From Flavobacterium zhairuonense (GTDB taxonomy: Bacteria; Bacteroidota; Bacteroidia; Flavobacteriales; Flavobacteriaceae): a stretch of DNA of 64,000 nt. The stretch lies in the NCBI RefSeq assembly GCF_004352915.1, contig NZ_SJSY01000070.1:215886-279885 (forward strand). The letters are read 5' to 3'. A program made the position numbers and the translations under genes. The notes under the pieces are model-generated. The model searched no databases. It was not told where the DNA came from and saw nothing but the letters and a program-made list of their open reading frames with translations. Each line of letters begins with the position of its first letter. Position 1 is the stretch's first letter. Positions 18,410 to 28,484 of this stretch are shown here, piece by piece.

Positions 18410-18445
18410 AAAAAGCCTCTTTTGAAATTTCAAAAGAGGCTTTTT
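18410..18445. terminator. Bidirectional terminator, perfect 36-bp palindrome
   Basis: Left arm 18410-18427 and right arm 18428-18445 are exact reverse complements, flanked by A and T runs, between two converging genes (stops at 18394 and 18463). Confidence 0.9.
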
Positions 18446-18462
18446 GTATTTAAATTGAAAGA

Positions 18463-19851
18463 TTATAATCCTGCAATAACTTTTATTTCGTCAATAATTC
18501 TTAATGCTAATTTATCAGCTGCTTCTTGAGAAGACGATTCTGTATAAATACGAATAATTGGCTCTGTGTTTGATTTTCTTAAATGAACCCATTCTTCTGC
18601 AAAATCAATCTTAACACCGTCAATTGTTGAAATATCTTCGTTTTTATATTTCTCTGTCATTTGAGTTAAAATCGCATCAACATCAATTTGAGGTGTCAAT
18701 TCAATTTTGTTTTTGCTCATAAAATATTCTGGATAAGAAGCTCTCAATGCAGAAACTGGCATTTTTTTATTAGCCAAATGCGTCAAGAATAATGCAACTC
18801 CTACCAAACTATCTCTTCCATAGTGCAATTCTGGGTAGATAATTCCTCCGTTTCCTTCTCCACCAATAACGGCATTGTTCTTCTTCATTAATTCAACTAC
18901 ATTCACCTCTCCTACTGCGCTTGCCTCGTAGCTACCGCCGTGAGCTTTGGTAACATCTCTTAATGCACGAGAAGATGACATATTCGAAACAGTATTTCCT
19001 GGAGTTTTACTCAAAACATAATCGGCGCAAGCAACCAAAGTATATTCTTCACCAAACATTTCACCATCTTCACTGATGAAAGCCAAACGATCAACATCTG
19101 GATCAACCACGATACCAAAGTCAGCTTTTTCTTTCACAACCAATTCTGAAATATCAGTTAAATGCTCTTTTAATGGCTCTGGATTATGAGGAAAATGTCC
19201 GTTTGGTTCGCAGTATAATTCTACAACTTCAACTCCCATTAATTTCAGAAGTTTCGGAATAATGATTCCTCCTGAAGAATTTACACCGTCAACTACCACT
19301 TTAAATTTAGCTTCTTTTACAGCTTCAGCATCAACTAAAGGCAAATTTAAAACCTCGTCAATATGAATATCCATATAAGCGTCATTCGAAATAATTTCGC
19401 CCAAACTATCTACATCAGAAAAATTAAAAGCTTCTGCTTCTGCAATTTCAAGAATTTTTGCACCATCGGCACCGCTTAAAAATTCGCCTTTTTCATTTAA
19501 TAATTTTAAAGCATTCCATTGTTTTGGATTATGAGAAGCCGTCAAAATTATTCCGCCGTCAGCCTTTTCAAGAGGAACAGCAACTTCTACAGTTGGCGTA
19601 GTTGAAAGTCCAAGATCAATTACATCAATTCCTAGACCTATTAAAGTATTCACTACTAAATTATGAATCATTGGCCCAGAAATTCTAGCATCACGACCAA
19701 TTACAACCGTTAATTTTTCTTTTGAAGTATTATTTTTCAGAAATGTTCCGTAAGCTGATGCAAATTTCACAGCATCAACAGGAGTTAGGTTATCCCCAAC
19801 TTTGCCTCCTATTGTTCCGCGAATTCCGGATATCGATTTTATTAAAGTCAT
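18463..19851 (-). CDS. glmM: Phosphoglucosamine mutase
   Basis: 462 aa alpha-D-phosphohexomutase of the Bacteroidota type. The catalytic serine is Ser106 in ILTASHNPKQWNALK; the metal loop is DPDVDRLAF; sugar and phosphate loops are GGEGNGGIIYPELH and LRKSNTEPIIRIY. It converts glucosamine-6-phosphate to glucosamine-1-phosphate for UDP-GlcNAc, and so for peptidoglycan and lipid A. In this phylum the same family is sometimes annotated as phosphomannomutase or phosphoglucomutase, so dual activity is possible. It has its own upstream -7 box and converges on the GH128-like gene. Confidence 0.88.
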   Translation of the reverse strand: MTLIKSISGIRGTIGGKVGDNLTPVDAVKFASAYGTFLKNNTSKEKLTVVIGRDARISGPMIHNLVVNTLIGLGIDVIDLGLSTTPTVEVAVPLEKADGGIILTASHNPKQWNALKLLNEKGEFLSGADGAKILEIAEAEAFNFSDVDSLGEIISNDAYMDIHIDEVLNLPLVDAEAVKEAKFKVVVDGVNSSGGIIIPKLLKLMGVEVVELYCEPNGHFPHNPEPLKEHLTDISELVVKEKADFGIVVDPDVDRLAFISEDGEMFGEEYTLVACADYVLSKTPGNTVSNMSSSRALRDVTKAHGGSYEASAVGEVNVVELMKKNNAVIGGEGNGGIIYPELHYGRDSLVGVALFLTHLANKKMPVSALRASYPEYFMSKNKIELTPQIDVDAILTQMTEKYKNEDISTIDGVKIDFAEEWVHLRKSNTEPIIRIYTESSSQEAADKLALRIIDEIKVIAGL

Positions 19852-19878
19852 TTTTTCGAGTTAAGGTTATTTTTATTA

Positions 19879-19886
19879 CAAATATA
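19879..19886 (-). promoter_or_regulatory. TAnnTTTG -7 box for glmM
   Basis: Reads TATATTTG on the minus strand, 27 bases before the glmM ATG. No clear -33 box. Confidence 0.45.
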
Positions 19887-19890
19887 GATA

Positions 19891-20097
19891 AAGTTGCTAA
19901 GGTTCTAAGATACTAAGTTGCTAAGATTTTTTTAAAAGTTGCTAAGGCACTAAGATTCTGGGATACTAAGTTTTTTAATTTATCGTTAAGTATCCATTTT
20001 AACAGACACGATTTTATAACAAAATGATTTAAAAAAGTTTTTATACATTTACAAGAACAAGCTCAGATTCTTAGCATCTCAGAACCTTAGAAACTTA
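19891..20097. repeat. CTAAG word-repeat element
   Basis: Left part carries repeated words of the type GTTGCTAAG and ACTAAG (19891-19970); right part carries reverse complements (CTTAGCATCTCAGAACCTTAG, 20069-20090 region). It fills the gap between the divergent glmM and ACP phosphodiesterase-like genes. It resembles other intergenic word repeats in this window in layout. Confidence 0.6.
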
Positions 20098-20102
20098 AAA
20101 AA

Positions 20103-20687
20103 ATGAATTTCCTTGCCCATATATATCTTTCAGGTGATAATGATTTAATCAAAATTGGCAATTTTATGGCCGATGGAATCCGCGGAAAGCAATTTGAAAA
20201 TTTTCCTGAAGATGTCCAAAAAGGGATTCTTTTGCATCGTTTTATAGATACTTATACCGATTCTCACGATATTTTTAGACAAAGCACTAAGCGTTTACAC
20301 GAAAAATACCATCATTATGCTGGTGTAATTGTCGATATTGTTTACGATCATTTTTTAGCCAAAAACTGGACTAAGTATTCTGATGAAAATCTGGAAAATT
20401 TCATCAATCGATTTTATAAATCATTAGGAGATAATTATTCTATTTTGACTGAAAAAACGCAAGGTTTGATGCCTTATATGATTGAACGAAATTGGCTGTT
20501 AAGCTACAGAACTGTCGAAGGAATTCATCAAATCCTCACGCAAATGGACCGACGATCTAAGAACATTTCTAAAATGCAATATGCAAGCGAAGAACTAAAA
20601 GAATTTTACAGCGAATTTGAAGACGAATTCACTTTATTTTTTGAAGATCTTCGACTAAATGCACAACAAAAATTAATCTCATTATAA
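20103..20687 (+). CDS. Acyl carrier protein phosphodiesterase-like protein (AcpH/DUF479)
   Basis: 194 aa. It has the AcpH/YajB pattern: NFLAHIYLSGDNDLIKIGNF at the start, then DVQKGILLHRFIDTYTDSH and GVIVDIVYDHFLAKNW. The His and Asp residues in these blocks correspond to the HD-like metal site of the family. AcpH removes the phosphopantetheine arm from holo-ACP. Bacteroidota members are commonly annotated this way, though the activity has been shown mainly for E. coli. The ggt gene starts 29 bases downstream, so the two may be cotranscribed without an obvious functional link. Confidence 0.85.
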   Translation: MNFLAHIYLSGDNDLIKIGNFMADGIRGKQFENFPEDVQKGILLHRFIDTYTDSHDIFRQSTKRLHEKYHHYAGVIVDIVYDHFLAKNWTKYSDENLENFINRFYKSLGDNYSILTEKTQGLMPYMIERNWLLSYRTVEGIHQILTQMDRRSKNISKMQYASEELKEFYSEFEDEFTLFFEDLRLNAQQKLISL

Positions 20688-20716
20688 ACCAAACCGATTT
20701 AAAATACAATCCAGTT

Positions 20717-22399
20717 ATGAAAAAAACTTCGCTTTTACTCTTTTTTATATCCATTTGCGGTTTTAGCCAACAAGCAATTCGTCCAACAGGCTTTACAGCA
20801 TCAAAAGCGATGGTAGTTTCGGCTCGAGAAGAAGCTTCAAAAATTGGTGCCGAAATCATGAAAAAAGGCGGAAATGCATTTGATGCAATGGTCGCTACAG
20901 AACTTGCATTAGCCGTTGCATATCCATACGCTGGAAATCTTGGCGGTGGCGGATTTATGGTTTATAGAAAAGCAAATGGCGAAGTTGGCAGTTTGGATTA
21001 TCGTGAAAAAGCACCTTTGGCGGCTTCAAAAAATATGTTTTTGGACAAAGATGGAAATGTCATAAAAGGAAAAAGCACCGAAACAGCTTTGGCAATTGGT
21101 GTTCCGGGAACAATCGCTGGCGTTTTTGCCGTTCACAAAAAATTAGGATCATTGCCAATGTCTGAAATCCTAAAACCAGTAATAGCACTTGCTGAAAAAG
21201 GTGTAATAGTGACCAAAAAACAGCAAAAACAACTTGAAAATTACCATAATGCAATTGTAAAAGCAAATGGCCCAAATACACTTATGGCCAAAGAATTCAA
21301 AGAAAATGACACTATAAAATATCCTGCACTGGCCAATACTTTGAAAAGAATTTTAAAAAATGGGCGAGATGAATTTTACAAGGGCAAAACTGCTCAAATT
21401 TTAGTTGATTATTTAAAGAAAAAAGGTGGCATTGTAACGCTAAAAGATTTGGCGCTTTATGAAGCAAAATGGAGAAAACCGCTTCAATTTGATTACAAAG
21501 ATTTAAAAATAACTTCAATGGCTCCTCCAAGCAGTGGTGGAATATGTCTAGCACAAATAATGAAAATGGTTGCCCCATTTTATCTTTCAAAAATGGGACA
21601 TAATTCGGAACAATCCATTCAGGTTATTGTCGAGGCCGAAAGAAGAGCTTATGCTGATAGAAGTCAGTTTTTAGGTGATCCTGATTTTGTAAAAATCCCA
21701 ATTAATGGTCTTTTGTCTGATAGCTATTTAAAAGAAAGAATGTCAAATTTCGATTCAGAAAAAGCGACTTTATCATCTGATATAAAAGAAGGAAAAGTGA
21801 CTTATAACGAAAGTACCGAAACCACGCACTACTCCATTGTTGATGCGCAAGGAAATGCCGTTGCGGCTACGACAACGATCAATGACGGATTTGGATCAAA
21901 ATATTATTGTGACGAATTGGGCTTTTTCTTAAACAATGAAATGGACGATTTTAGCGCAAAACCAGGGTCTCCAAACATGTTTGGATTGGTTGGAAACGAA
22001 GCTAACAGCATTGCACCACAAAAAAGAATGCTTAGCTCTATGACACCAACAATTGTCGAAAAAAATGGAAAACTCTATATGGTTGTTGGCTCGCCAGGTG
22101 GCTCTACAATCATAACATCAGTATTGCAAACGATTTTAAATGTTTACGAGTATAATTTGAGCATGCAAGAAGCTGTAAATGCGCCACGTTTTCATCATCA
22201 ATGGTTGCCTGACCTAATTACTTTTGAGCCAAAAGCTTTTAGTGACACAACATTATCAAATCTAAAAGCGAAAGGATATTTGATCAGCGAAAATACAACG
22301 CCAGTAATTGGGAAAGTAGATGCTATTTTGGTTCTTCCTGATAACACTCTTGAAGGAGGTGCCGATTTTCGTGGCGATGACAAGGCTGCTGGATTTTAA
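20717..22399 (+). CDS. ggt: Gamma-glutamyltransferase
   Basis: 560 aa Ntn-hydrolase proenzyme with an N-terminal signal peptide (KKTSLLLFFISICGFSQ). The autocleavage site and nucleophile are in ESTETTHYSIVD, where the first Thr of TTHYS (about residue 369) should become the N-terminus of the small subunit. Glutamate-binding segments include LDYREKAP and the small-subunit MVVGSPGGSTIITSVLQ. It hydrolyses glutathione and other gamma-glutamyl compounds in the periplasm or outside the cell. Length and motifs are complete. Confidence 0.95.
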   Translation: MKKTSLLLFFISICGFSQQAIRPTGFTASKAMVVSAREEASKIGAEIMKKGGNAFDAMVATELALAVAYPYAGNLGGGGFMVYRKANGEVGSLDYREKAPLAASKNMFLDKDGNVIKGKSTETALAIGVPGTIAGVFAVHKKLGSLPMSEILKPVIALAEKGVIVTKKQQKQLENYHNAIVKANGPNTLMAKEFKENDTIKYPALANTLKRILKNGRDEFYKGKTAQILVDYLKKKGGIVTLKDLALYEAKWRKPLQFDYKDLKITSMAPPSSGGICLAQIMKMVAPFYLSKMGHNSEQSIQVIVEAERRAYADRSQFLGDPDFVKIPINGLLSDSYLKERMSNFDSEKATLSSDIKEGKVTYNESTETTHYSIVDAQGNAVAATTTINDGFGSKYYCDELGFFLNNEMDDFSAKPGSPNMFGLVGNEANSIAPQKRMLSSMTPTIVEKNGKLYMVVGSPGGSTIITSVLQTILNVYEYNLSMQEAVNAPRFHHQWLPDLITFEPKAFSDTTLSNLKAKGYLISENTTPVIGKVDAILVLPDNTLEGGADFRGDDKAAGF

Positions 22400-22466
22400 A
22401 CACAAAAGATTTGCATTAAAAAATTAGATAAAATTGAATGTTTAGAGCTAAATTTGCATTTCCCGA

Positions 22467-22474
22467 TAACTTTG
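22467..22474 (+). promoter_or_regulatory. TAnnTTTG -7 box before ClC gene
   Basis: TAACTTTG lies 10 bases before the ATG at 22485, implying a leader of only a few bases. Confidence 0.5.
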
Positions 22475-22484
22475 TAAAAAAATT

Positions 22485-24269
22485 ATGATAAAGCGACTTT
22501 TTCGAAAACTAGAAAGCATTATTGCCTTAGCTCAATCTTTATTGACGCCAAAGCAGTTTATTTTTTTGTCGAGTGTCTTAGTCGGGATTTCATGTGCATT
22601 TGCTGTAATTGTTTTAAAGACTTTTGCGCACAGCGTTTTTTCTTTTGCAACCTACATTAATGGGGTTTTAAAATTAAGTTTCATTAACAGTATCTTGCCA
22701 ATTATTGGTATTCTATTGACTGTTTTTGTTATTAAAAAGGTTTTAAACGGAACGATTGAAAAAGGAACTTCGCAGATTTTATATGCAGTTGCAAAAAAGG
22801 CAAGTATCATTCCGAAAAAACAAATGTATGCGCAGATTGTTACAAGCTCTTTAACTGTAGGTTTGGGAGGTTCTGCTGGATTAGAAAGCCCAATTGTGAT
22901 TACAGGAGCTGCTTTTGGATCAAATTATGCCCAAAACTATAAACTAGCATACAAAGACCGCACTTTATTGATTGGATGCGGTGTTGCGGCCGGAATTGCG
23001 GCGGCTTTTAACGCTCCAATTGCAGGAGTGCTTTTTGCAATTGAAGTTCTATTGGTTGATGTGAGTATTTCTGCTTTTACACCAATTATGATTTCCGCAG
23101 CTACAGGTGCATTGGTTTCAGCCATTGTTTTAGATGAAACAATCCTTTTATCTTTTAAAAAACAAGAAGTATTCAATTATCACAATATTCCTCTTTATGT
23201 CGTTTTAGGAATTTTGACAGGTTTTGTTGCGGTTTATTATGCTCGAAATTTTCAGCGTGTTGAACATTATTTTGCCAAAATGAAAATTGGCCCATACAAA
23301 AAAGCTTTAATTGGATCAACACTTTTAGCTCTACTGATTTTCGTTTTTCCAACATTGTTTGGTGAAGGATATGAAAGCATCAAAACGTTATCAGAAAGTG
23401 ATCCAGGACAATTGTTAGACAACACCTTATTTGCCGATTTTAGAAACAACCAATGGGTTTTACTTTTGTTTGTTGGATGTACAATGATGGTAAAAGTCTT
23501 CGCATCAGGACTTACACTCGGAAGTGGCGGAAATGGAGGTAATTTTGCTCCTTCTCTATTTTTAGGCTCCTATTTGGGTTATTTTTTCTCCAAATTAATA
23601 AGTCTTACTGGTATATCACATTTGCCAATCAGCAACTTCACTATGGTTGGAATGGCAGGTATTCTGAGCGGATTATTTCATGCGCCACTGACCGCAATAT
23701 TCCTTATTGCGGAAATCACTGGAGGTTATGGGCTTATGATTCCGCTTATGATCGTTTCGTCTATCAGTTTTGCGATATCAAAACGATTTGAAAAATATTC
23801 GCTTGACGTAAAAAATCTTGCCAAAAAAGGTCATGCCTTCACCAGCAATAAAGATTCTAATATTCTATCAACTTTAGATATCGATAGCATCATTCAATGT
23901 GATTACCTTACAGTACATCCAGATGAAAATTTAAGCAAACTGGTTGACCTAATTTCGCATTCAAATCAAGTTGTTTTTCCAGTTGTAAACAATGAAAAAG
24001 ATTTAGTTGGAGTTGTACATTTTAATGATATTCGTGAGATTATTTTTAACGCGTATCGCGTCAAATACACGCAAATTAAAGATGTAATGAAAATTCCAGC
24101 TGCTACTATTTCATCATATGACAGCATGGAAATCGTAATGACAAAATTCGAAAACTCAAAATCGGCATTCTTGCCAGTACTTCGAAATGAAAAATACTAC
24201 GGCATCATTTCTAAATCCATAGCGCTTGAAGCTTACCGAATGAAATTGCGTTCTATGACGATTGAGTAA
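22485..24269 (+). CDS. ClC family chloride channel or H+/Cl- antiporter with CBS pair
   Basis: 594 aa. The membrane part (about 20-420) carries ClC signature loops: GGSAGLESPIVITGAAFGS, where the usual G-R-E-G-P is changed to G-L-E-S-P, and SGGNGGNFAPSLFLGSYLGY. Two CBS domains (about 455-590) form the cytoplasmic regulatory tail, with DVMKIPAATISSYDS at the start of the second. Whether it is a channel or an exchanger cannot be settled from visible motifs. Upstream of the next gene lies a 13-bp inverted repeat that may end this transcript or control fic. Confidence 0.92.
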   Translation: MIKRLFRKLESIIALAQSLLTPKQFIFLSSVLVGISCAFAVIVLKTFAHSVFSFATYINGVLKLSFINSILPIIGILLTVFVIKKVLNGTIEKGTSQILYAVAKKASIIPKKQMYAQIVTSSLTVGLGGSAGLESPIVITGAAFGSNYAQNYKLAYKDRTLLIGCGVAAGIAAAFNAPIAGVLFAIEVLLVDVSISAFTPIMISAATGALVSAIVLDETILLSFKKQEVFNYHNIPLYVVLGILTGFVAVYYARNFQRVEHYFAKMKIGPYKKALIGSTLLALLIFVFPTLFGEGYESIKTLSESDPGQLLDNTLFADFRNNQWVLLLFVGCTMMVKVFASGLTLGSGGNGGNFAPSLFLGSYLGYFFSKLISLTGISHLPISNFTMVGMAGILSGLFHAPLTAIFLIAEITGGYGLMIPLMIVSSISFAISKRFEKYSLDVKNLAKKGHAFTSNKDSNILSTLDIDSIIQCDYLTVHPDENLSKLVDLISHSNQVVFPVVNNEKDLVGVVHFNDIREIIFNAYRVKYTQIKDVMKIPAATISSYDSMEIVMTKFENSKSAFLPVLRNEKYYGIISKSIALEAYRMKLRSMTIE

Positions 24270-24272
24270 TTT

Positions 24273-24314
24273 TTAATATCGGATAGGTTGTTTTTTTTGT
24301 TTATCCGATATTAA
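24273..24314. repeat. 13-bp inverted repeat around the fic -33 region
   Basis: ttaatatcggata (24273-24285) and its exact reverse complement (24302-24314) flank a 16-base T/G-rich loop. There is no T run after the right arm, so it is not a classic terminator for the upstream gene. It surrounds the candidate fic -33 box and could be an operator. Confidence 0.7.
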
Positions 24315-24326
24315 GATGTATCTTTG
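24296..24326 (+). promoter_or_regulatory. Candidate fic promoter (TTTG-N19-TATCTTTG)
   Basis: A TTTG at 24296-24299 and TATCTTTG at 24319-24326, spaced by 19 bases, match both boxes of the Bacteroidota housekeeping promoter. Initiation about 7 bases later falls at the ATG at 24334. Confidence 0.6.
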
Positions 24327-24333
24327 TAGGATT

Positions 24334-25287
24334 ATGTTTAATATTGATCTAACATACCGAGAAGAATTTCAATCCACTTTTGATAGATTGTATCAAAAAA
24401 GGCAGGAACTGCAAAACAGCAGACCATTGCCTAATATTGCTTTAAATAAAATACGTGAAAGTCTTTCTCTAGAATGGACATATAACTCAAACAGTATTGA
24501 AGGGAATACACTTAGCTTGCGAGAAACCCAAATGGTTATTCAAGAAGGAATTACTATTAAGGGCAAATCACTTCGCGAGCATTTTGAAACCCATAATCAT
24601 GATAAAGCTATTGATTATCTCTACTCAATTGTAGATGAAAATTACAAATTACGAAGTATAGATATTCTTTCCATTCATGGTTTGGTAATGCGCTCTATCG
24701 AAGAAGATTTTGCAGGAAGAATTCGTAACGGAGGAGTTCGAATTTCAGGAGCCAATTTTATGCCTCCAAATGCCAATAGGGTTTCTGATTATTTAGATGA
24801 ATTAATAGAATTTATCAATACAAATCCTTTAGGTTTAAATGATATTGAACTTGCCACAATCTATCATCATAAACTGGTCTGGATTCATCCTTTTTTTGAT
24901 GGAAATGGGCGTACGGTGCGTTTAAGCATGAATTTATTATTAATGCGTTCTGGTTTTCCTCCTGCCATTATTCTAAAAAATGACCGCAAGAAATATTATG
25001 AAGCACTCAACCAAGCCAATAATGGAAATTACCAGAAATTGACCCTTTTAATGTGCCAAGCACTCGAAAGAACTCTAAATATTTATCTAGGAGCAATGCC
25101 AGGAAGCCCTTATGATTATCAATCGATACAAAATATAGTTAGTGAACCTGATACTCCTTATGGCCAAGAATATGTAAGTTTACTGGCAAGAACAGGAAAA
25201 ATTGATGCTTACAAAGAAGGCCGAAATTGGTACACCACCAAAGAAGCAATTGAAAACTATATGGCAACCCGAAAAAGAAAACGCTGA
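24334..25287 (+). CDS. Fic family protein
   Basis: 317 aa from ATG 24334; an ATG at 24316 would precede the -7 box and is unlikely. The Fic motif HPFFDGNGRTVR begins at His188, with all key residues present for AMP transfer (or another nucleotide-phosphate transfer). An N-terminal inhibitory helix with S-I-E-G-N (residues 54-58; Glu56) marks a self-inhibited class II Fic protein. The C-terminus has a winged-helix-like segment (SLLARTGKIDAYKEGRNWYT). No separate antitoxin gene is next to it, as expected for class II. The target is unknown. Confidence 0.92.
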   Translation: MFNIDLTYREEFQSTFDRLYQKRQELQNSRPLPNIALNKIRESLSLEWTYNSNSIEGNTLSLRETQMVIQEGITIKGKSLREHFETHNHDKAIDYLYSIVDENYKLRSIDILSIHGLVMRSIEEDFAGRIRNGGVRISGANFMPPNANRVSDYLDELIEFINTNPLGLNDIELATIYHHKLVWIHPFFDGNGRTVRLSMNLLLMRSGFPPAIILKNDRKKYYEALNQANNGNYQKLTLLMCQALERTLNIYLGAMPGSPYDYQSIQNIVSEPDTPYGQEYVSLLARTGKIDAYKEGRNWYTTKEAIENYMATRKRKR

Positions 25288-25307
25288 TTTTAAATCAGCG
25301 TTTTTTG
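25279..25307 (+). terminator. Terminator overlapping the fic stop codon
   Basis: 12-bp inverted repeat (25279-25290 with 25292-25303) followed by a T run; the fic TGA at 25285-25287 is inside the left arm. Confidence 0.8.
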
Positions 25308-25364
25308 TTACTATTTGTAACATAAACTTTTGCTGTCGAGCACTAAAAGAACAAATCAAAGTGG

Positions 25365-25372
25365 TAACTTTG
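25365..25372 (+). promoter_or_regulatory. TAnnTTTG -7 box before uvrA
   Basis: TAACTTTG lies 16 bases before the ATG at 25389. Confidence 0.5.
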
Positions 25373-25388
25373 CGTTTTGCTCAAAATT

Positions 25389-28220
25389 ATGCTAGACAAA
25401 GACAATACTATTGAAGTTCTTGGTGCAAGAGTTCATAATCTGAAAAATATCGATATTTCTATTCCGCGTGAAAAACTGGTTGTAATTACCGGTCTTTCAG
25501 GTTCGGGAAAATCTTCTTTGGCATTTGACACTATTTATGCCGAAGGTCAGCGTCGCTATGTTGAAACTTTTTCGGCTTATGCCAGACAATTCCTTGGTGG
25601 TTTAGAGCGTCCAGATGTTGATAAAATCGACGGGCTTTCTCCAGTAATTGCAATTGAACAAAAAACAACCAGCAAAAGTCCGCGTTCTACTGTTGGAACT
25701 ATTACTGAAATTTACGATTTCTTAAGACTTTTATATGCCCGTGGAGCAGACGCATACAGTTATAATACGGGTGAAAAAATGGTTTCGTATTCTGATGAGC
25801 AAATCAAAGATTTGATTATTCAGGATTACAATGGAAAACGAATCAACATTTTGGCTCCAGTTATTAAAGCCAGAAAAGGACATTATGCTGAACTTTTCCA
25901 GCAAATTACAAAACAAGGATTCTTGAAAGTTCGCGTAAATGGCGAAGTTCAGGATTTAGTTTCCGGAATGAAACTAGACCGCTACAAAACTCATGATATT
26001 GAGATTATTGTGGATAGAATGGTGATTGAAGACAATCCTGAGACACAAAAAAGACTTTCAGAAAGCATTAATACAGCAATGCATCATGGCGAAGATGTTT
26101 TAATGATTTTAGATCAAGATTCAAATGAAGTTCGCTATTTCAGTAGAAATCTGATGTGTCCTACAACTGGAATATCCTATCAAAATCCTGAACCAAATTT
26201 ATTCTCATTCAACTCTCCAAAAGGAGCTTGTCCGCATTGCAATGGATTGGGAACAGTTCATGAAATCAATGTGAAAAAGATTATTCCGAATCCGAAATTA
26301 TCGATTAAAAGTGGCGGTTTTGCACCGCTTGGCGAATACAAATCTTCCTGGATTTTCAAGCAATTGGAAACCATTGGAGAAAAATTCGGCTTTAAAATAA
26401 CCGATCCAATCGAGAAAATTCCAGAAGAAGCAATGCAAATGATTTTGTATGGCGGAAAAGATAAGTTTTCAATCAACTCAAAAGATCTTGGTGTAACCAG
26501 AGAATATAAAATTGATTTTGAAGGAATTTCTAATTTCATCAAAAACCAATATGACGAAAGTTCTTCAACAGCTTTAAAACGCTGGGCAAAAGATTTTATG
26601 GACGAAATTGATTGTCCAGTTTGCGAAGGATCACGCCTGAAAAAAGAAGCTCTATTTTTTAGAGTCAATGAAAAAAACATCACCGAATTGTGTGATATGG
26701 ATATTTCAGATCTAACAGCTTGGTTTCAAGATTTAAATAGTCATTTGACAGACAAACAGCTTTTAATTGCTTCTGAAGTGGTGAAAGAAATCAAAGATCG
26801 TTTGAATTTCTTGATGAATGTTGGTTTGAATTATTTGGCTTTAAGCCGAAGCTCAAAATCGCTTTCTGGCGGTGAAGCACAACGTATTCGTTTGGCAACA
26901 CAAATTGGCTCGCAATTGGTTGGCGTTTTATATATTTTGGACGAACCAAGTATTGGTTTACACCAAAGAGACAATGAAAAGCTAATTCAATCTTTGGAAC
27001 AATTACGCGACATCGGAAACTCAGTTATTGTGGTTGAACACGATAAAGACATGATCGAAACTGCTGATTATGTAATTGATATTGGTCCAAAAGCGGGTAA
27101 ATATGGTGGAGAAATCATCAGTATTGGGACACCGAAAGAAACTTTAGCTTCAGACACTATTACCGCTCAATATTTGAATGGCAAAATGAAATTTGACATT
27201 CCGAAGAAAAGAAGAAAAGGAAATGGCAAATTCTTAAAACTGACTGGAGCAACAGGAAATAACTTAAAAAATGTTTCTATTGAAATTCCATTAGGTCAAT
27301 TAACCTGTGTTACAGGAGTTTCTGGAAGCGGAAAATCGACTTTGATTAACGAAACGCTTTACCCTATTTTAAATGCATATTATTTTAATGGCGTGAAAAA
27401 ACCACAGCCTTATAAAAAAATAGAAGGTTTAGAACATATCGATAAAGTTATTGATATCGACCAAAGTCCGATTGGAAGAACACCGCGTTCAAATCCAGCA
27501 ACATACACGGAGGTTTTTACTGAAATCAGAAATTTATTTACCATGACTTCTGAAAGTATGATTCGCGGTTACAAAGCGGGTCGTTTCAGTTTTAATGTAA
27601 AAGGCGGACGTTGCGAAACTTGTGAAGGATCTGGCGTTAGAACAATCGAAATGAACTTTTTGCCAGATGTTTACGTAGAATGCGAAACTTGCCAAGGAAA
27701 ACGTTTCAATAGAGAAACATTGGAAATCAGATACAAGGGGAAATCAATATCGGATGTTTTGGATATGACGGTTGATGAAGCAGTTCCATTCTTTGAAAAC
27801 ATTCCGAAGATTCATAGAAAAATCAAAACCATTCAGGATGTTGGTTTGGGTTACATTACACTTGGTCAACAAAGCACAACACTTTCGGGTGGTGAAGCGC
27901 AACGTATAAAGCTAGCGGGAGAATTGTCTAAAAAAGATACTGGAAATACTTTTTATATTCTGGACGAACCTACAACCGGACTACACTTTGAAGATATTCG
28001 CGTTTTGATGGAAGTAATCAATAAATTGGTTGATAAAGGAAATACAATTCTAGTAATCGAACACAACATGGATGTTATCAAACTTGCAGATTATATTATT
28101 GATATTGGCCCAGAAGGCGGAAAAGGCGGTGGACAACTTGTTGCAAAAGGAACTCCAGAAGAAGTGGCGCAAAACAAAAAGAGTTATACAGCTAAGTTTT
28201 TGAAAAAGGAATTAGCGTAA
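25389..28220 (+). CDS. uvrA: Excinuclease ABC subunit A
   Basis: 943 aa from ATG 25389; an in-frame TTG at 25377 is a weaker start. Two ABC ATPase units are present: the first Walker [11 protein letters not shown] and signature [12 protein letters not shown], the second Walker [11 protein letters not shown] and signature [12 protein letters not shown], with [13 protein letters not shown] and [13 protein letters not shown]. Zinc-finger cysteines occur in [17 protein letters not shown], and [17 protein letters not shown]. The dimer finds damaged DNA and loads UvrB for nucleotide excision repair. It is complete and intact, and is a single gene. Confidence 0.98.
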   Translation: MLDKDNTIEVLGARVHNLKNIDISIPREKLVVITGLSGSGKSSLAFDTIYAEGQRRYVETFSAYARQFLGGLERPDVDKIDGLSPVIAIEQKTTSKSPRSTVGTITEIYDFLRLLYARGADAYSYNTGEKMVSYSDEQIKDLIIQDYNGKRINILAPVIKARKGHYAELFQQITKQGFLKVRVNGEVQDLVSGMKLDRYKTHDIEIIVDRMVIEDNPETQKRLSESINTAMHHGEDVLMILDQDSNEVRYFSRNLMCPTTGISYQNPEPNLFSFNSPKGACPHCNGLGTVHEINVKKIIPNPKLSIKSGGFAPLGEYKSSWIFKQLETIGEKFGFKITDPIEKIPEEAMQMILYGGKDKFSINSKDLGVTREYKIDFEGISNFIKNQYDESSSTALKRWAKDFMDEIDCPVCEGSRLKKEALFFRVNEKNITELCDMDISDLTAWFQDLNSHLTDKQLLIASEVVKEIKDRLNFLMNVGLNYLALSRSSKSLSGGEAQRIRLATQIGSQLVGVLYILDEPSIGLHQRDNEKLIQSLEQLRDIGNSVIVVEHDKDMIETADYVIDIGPKAGKYGGEIISIGTPKETLASDTITAQYLNGKMKFDIPKKRRKGNGKFLKLTGATGNNLKNVSIEIPLGQLTCVTGVSGSGKSTLINETLYPILNAYYFNGVKKPQPYKKIEGLEHIDKVIDIDQSPIGRTPRSNPATYTEVFTEIRNLFTMTSESMIRGYKAGRFSFNVKGGRCETCEGSGVRTIEMNFLPDVYVECETCQGKRFNRETLEIRYKGKSISDVLDMTVDEAVPFFENIPKIHRKIKTIQDVGLGYITLGQQSTTLSGGEAQRIKLAGELSKKDTGNTFYILDEPTTGLHFEDIRVLMEVINKLVDKGNTILVIEHNMDVIKLADYIIDIGPEGGKGGGQLVAKGTPEEVAQNKKSYTAKFLKKELA

Positions 28221-28271
28221 AGACTATTTCTTGAAAAATGGATGGACCAAAATCTATTCACATCGAACGTC

Positions 28272-28298
28272 TGACGGATTTCAATCCGTCATTTTTTT
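28272..28298 (+). terminator. Terminator after uvrA
   Basis: 9-bp stem (28272-28280 with 28283-28291) followed by seven Ts, 52 bases past the stop. Confidence 0.75.
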
Positions 28299-28484
28299 GA
28301 TAATTGCCTAAAAATAAAATTTTAAGTAATAACTAAACATTATCTCTGGATTACTTTTAGATTATAAACCTTCCTTTTTGTAACAATTCTAATAAAAAGT
28401 GTTAATTTAGCATCCGCCTTTTTTCAAAAATTTGAGCTTTAAACAAAAATATTTCAATTAAACCAATTGTTCAATTGAAACCAA

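Noticed and set aside
24334..25287. Fic/antitoxin two-gene module
   Set aside because: The inhibitory S-I-E-G-N motif is inside the Fic protein itself, so no separate antitoxin is expected and none is adjacent.
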